Shown one piece after another: positions 63,590 to 64,000 of a DNA stretch of 64,000 nucleotides (positions within the stretch are counted from its first letter, which is position 1; each line of letters opens with the position of its first letter). The DNA lies in NCBI GenBank assembly GCA_029783825.1, contig JAREIK010016157.1, positions 1-64,000 of the forward strand, in the 5' to 3' direction. The stretch comes from Sapria himalayana. Lineage: Eukaryota > Streptophyta > Magnoliopsida > Malpighiales > Rafflesiaceae. Position numbers and translations under genes: made by a program. Below the pieces are notes generated by a model. It did no database searches and was not told the origin of the DNA. It saw nothing but the letters and a program-made list of their open reading frames with translations.

Positions 63590-64000
63590 GACCATATTTT
63601 AGATATTTGTGAATTTGTATGACTATATATAAATAATTGTATAACTATATCCCAGACTATATAATTAAATATAACTATATTTGTAAGTATGTATACATAT
63701 ATGTAAATCTAATTATTTATTTATAACTTTAAATATTTATGTATAATTATTTGTATGAATATATCTATATATAACTATATGTTTAACTATATTAAAATAT
63801 GTATAGTTATATATACTATATGTATAATAACATATAACTATAAATAATTGTATCTTATTATATGTATTACTATAAAAACTTTATACATTACTATATTTAA
63901 TATATAATTTACAACATACATTTAATATACAATTCTATATATTAGTATTCAAAATTGTATTTTACTATATCTATACCTATACATAACTATAGGTATAGAT
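63590..64000 (-). repeat. 542-bp AT-rich satellite, inverted, at window end
   Basis: The reverse complement reads, in order, GTATAGATATAGTAAAATAC, TATTAAATGTATGTTGT, ATAAAGTTTTTATAGTAATA, ATAAGATACAATTATTTATA and ACAAATATAGTTATATTTAA. This is the same landmark order as the units at 2920-3290 and 54690-55010. It is one partial unit that continues past the window. Confidence 0.85.

Larger units (their letters stand above)
57538..64000. mobile_element. CACTA element C3, left end; continues beyond the window
   Basis: Starts with the canonical terminus CACTACAAGAAAATATCG, followed by subterminal repeats of the TTAGCTAGGG / TTAGCGACGGATTT type to about 58600. No right end (expected ...ATTTTCTTGTAGTG) was found before 64000, so the extent is uncertain; the element may instead be a truncated end followed by unrelated DNA. 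No transposase gene is visible in this part. Confidence 0.65.

Noticed and set aside
1..64000. tRNA, rRNA or other structured RNA genes
   Set aside because: No cloverleaf-like blocks or conserved rRNA segments were recognised by eye on either strand. A tRNA or covariance-model scan was not possible here.

Overview
The window looks like a gene-poor, heterochromatin-like stretch of a flowering-plant nuclear genome. It is very AT-rich. Almost everything recognisable is a plant-type transposable element: CACTA (En/Spm) DNA transposons with TNP2 and TNPA/Transposase_24 genes, L1-type LINEs, copia-like solo LTRs and a Ty3/gypsy RNase H scrap. The two host-gene remnants, a GH3 auxin/jasmonate amido synthetase and a NAT10-type RNA acetyltransferase, are also plant-like; the latter has plant-sized GT-AG introns. 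I cannot name the species. I see no intact protein gene and no RNA gene.

Layout. 1-2530: AT-rich minisatellites and a NAT10-like exon fragment (minus strand, 1274-1620). 2700-11575: an AT-rich satellite with a period of about 542 bp. It is split by a solo LTR (3456-3899, target duplication TATAC) and by a full-length but dead L1 LINE (4380-10755, minus strand). 11950-13430: a GH3 pseudogene (minus). 13430-13564: the decayed right end of a CACTA element, here called C0. 13565-31076: 17.5 kb of degenerate TATC (GATA on the other strand) repeat. 31077-45964: a decayed CACTA element (C1) inserted in that repeat. C1 itself holds a 5'-truncated LINE (31736-36094), Ty3/gypsy and LINE scraps and a second solo LTR (41390-41948). 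45965-47997: the remainder of the TATC repeat. 47998-57537: CACTA element C2, with TNPA and TNP2 pseudogenes on the minus strand and GGTCGGTAATT-type subterminal repeats. 57538 to the end: a third CACTA element (C3), starting CACTACAAGAAAAT and running off the window. It contains AT-rich DNA, an 80-bp tandem repeat, an AATA-type microsatellite and, at the very end, the 542-bp satellite in inverted orientation.

The events can be ordered by nesting. The TATC array and the 542-bp satellite are older than the LINEs and solo LTRs that interrupt them, and C1 is younger than the array. The two most unusual points are: (i) the TATC array, about 19.5 kb once C1 is removed, is bounded at both outer ends exactly by CACTA termini; and (ii) the 542-bp satellite lies at the same relative place and orientation in three CACTA-terminated blocks (C0, C2, C3), as if it were an internal part of those elements.

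The many long plus-strand reading frames between 13.5 and 31 kb and between 46 and 48 kb are translations of the TATC repeat (Tyr-Leu-Ser-Ile in all three frames) and are not annotated as genes.
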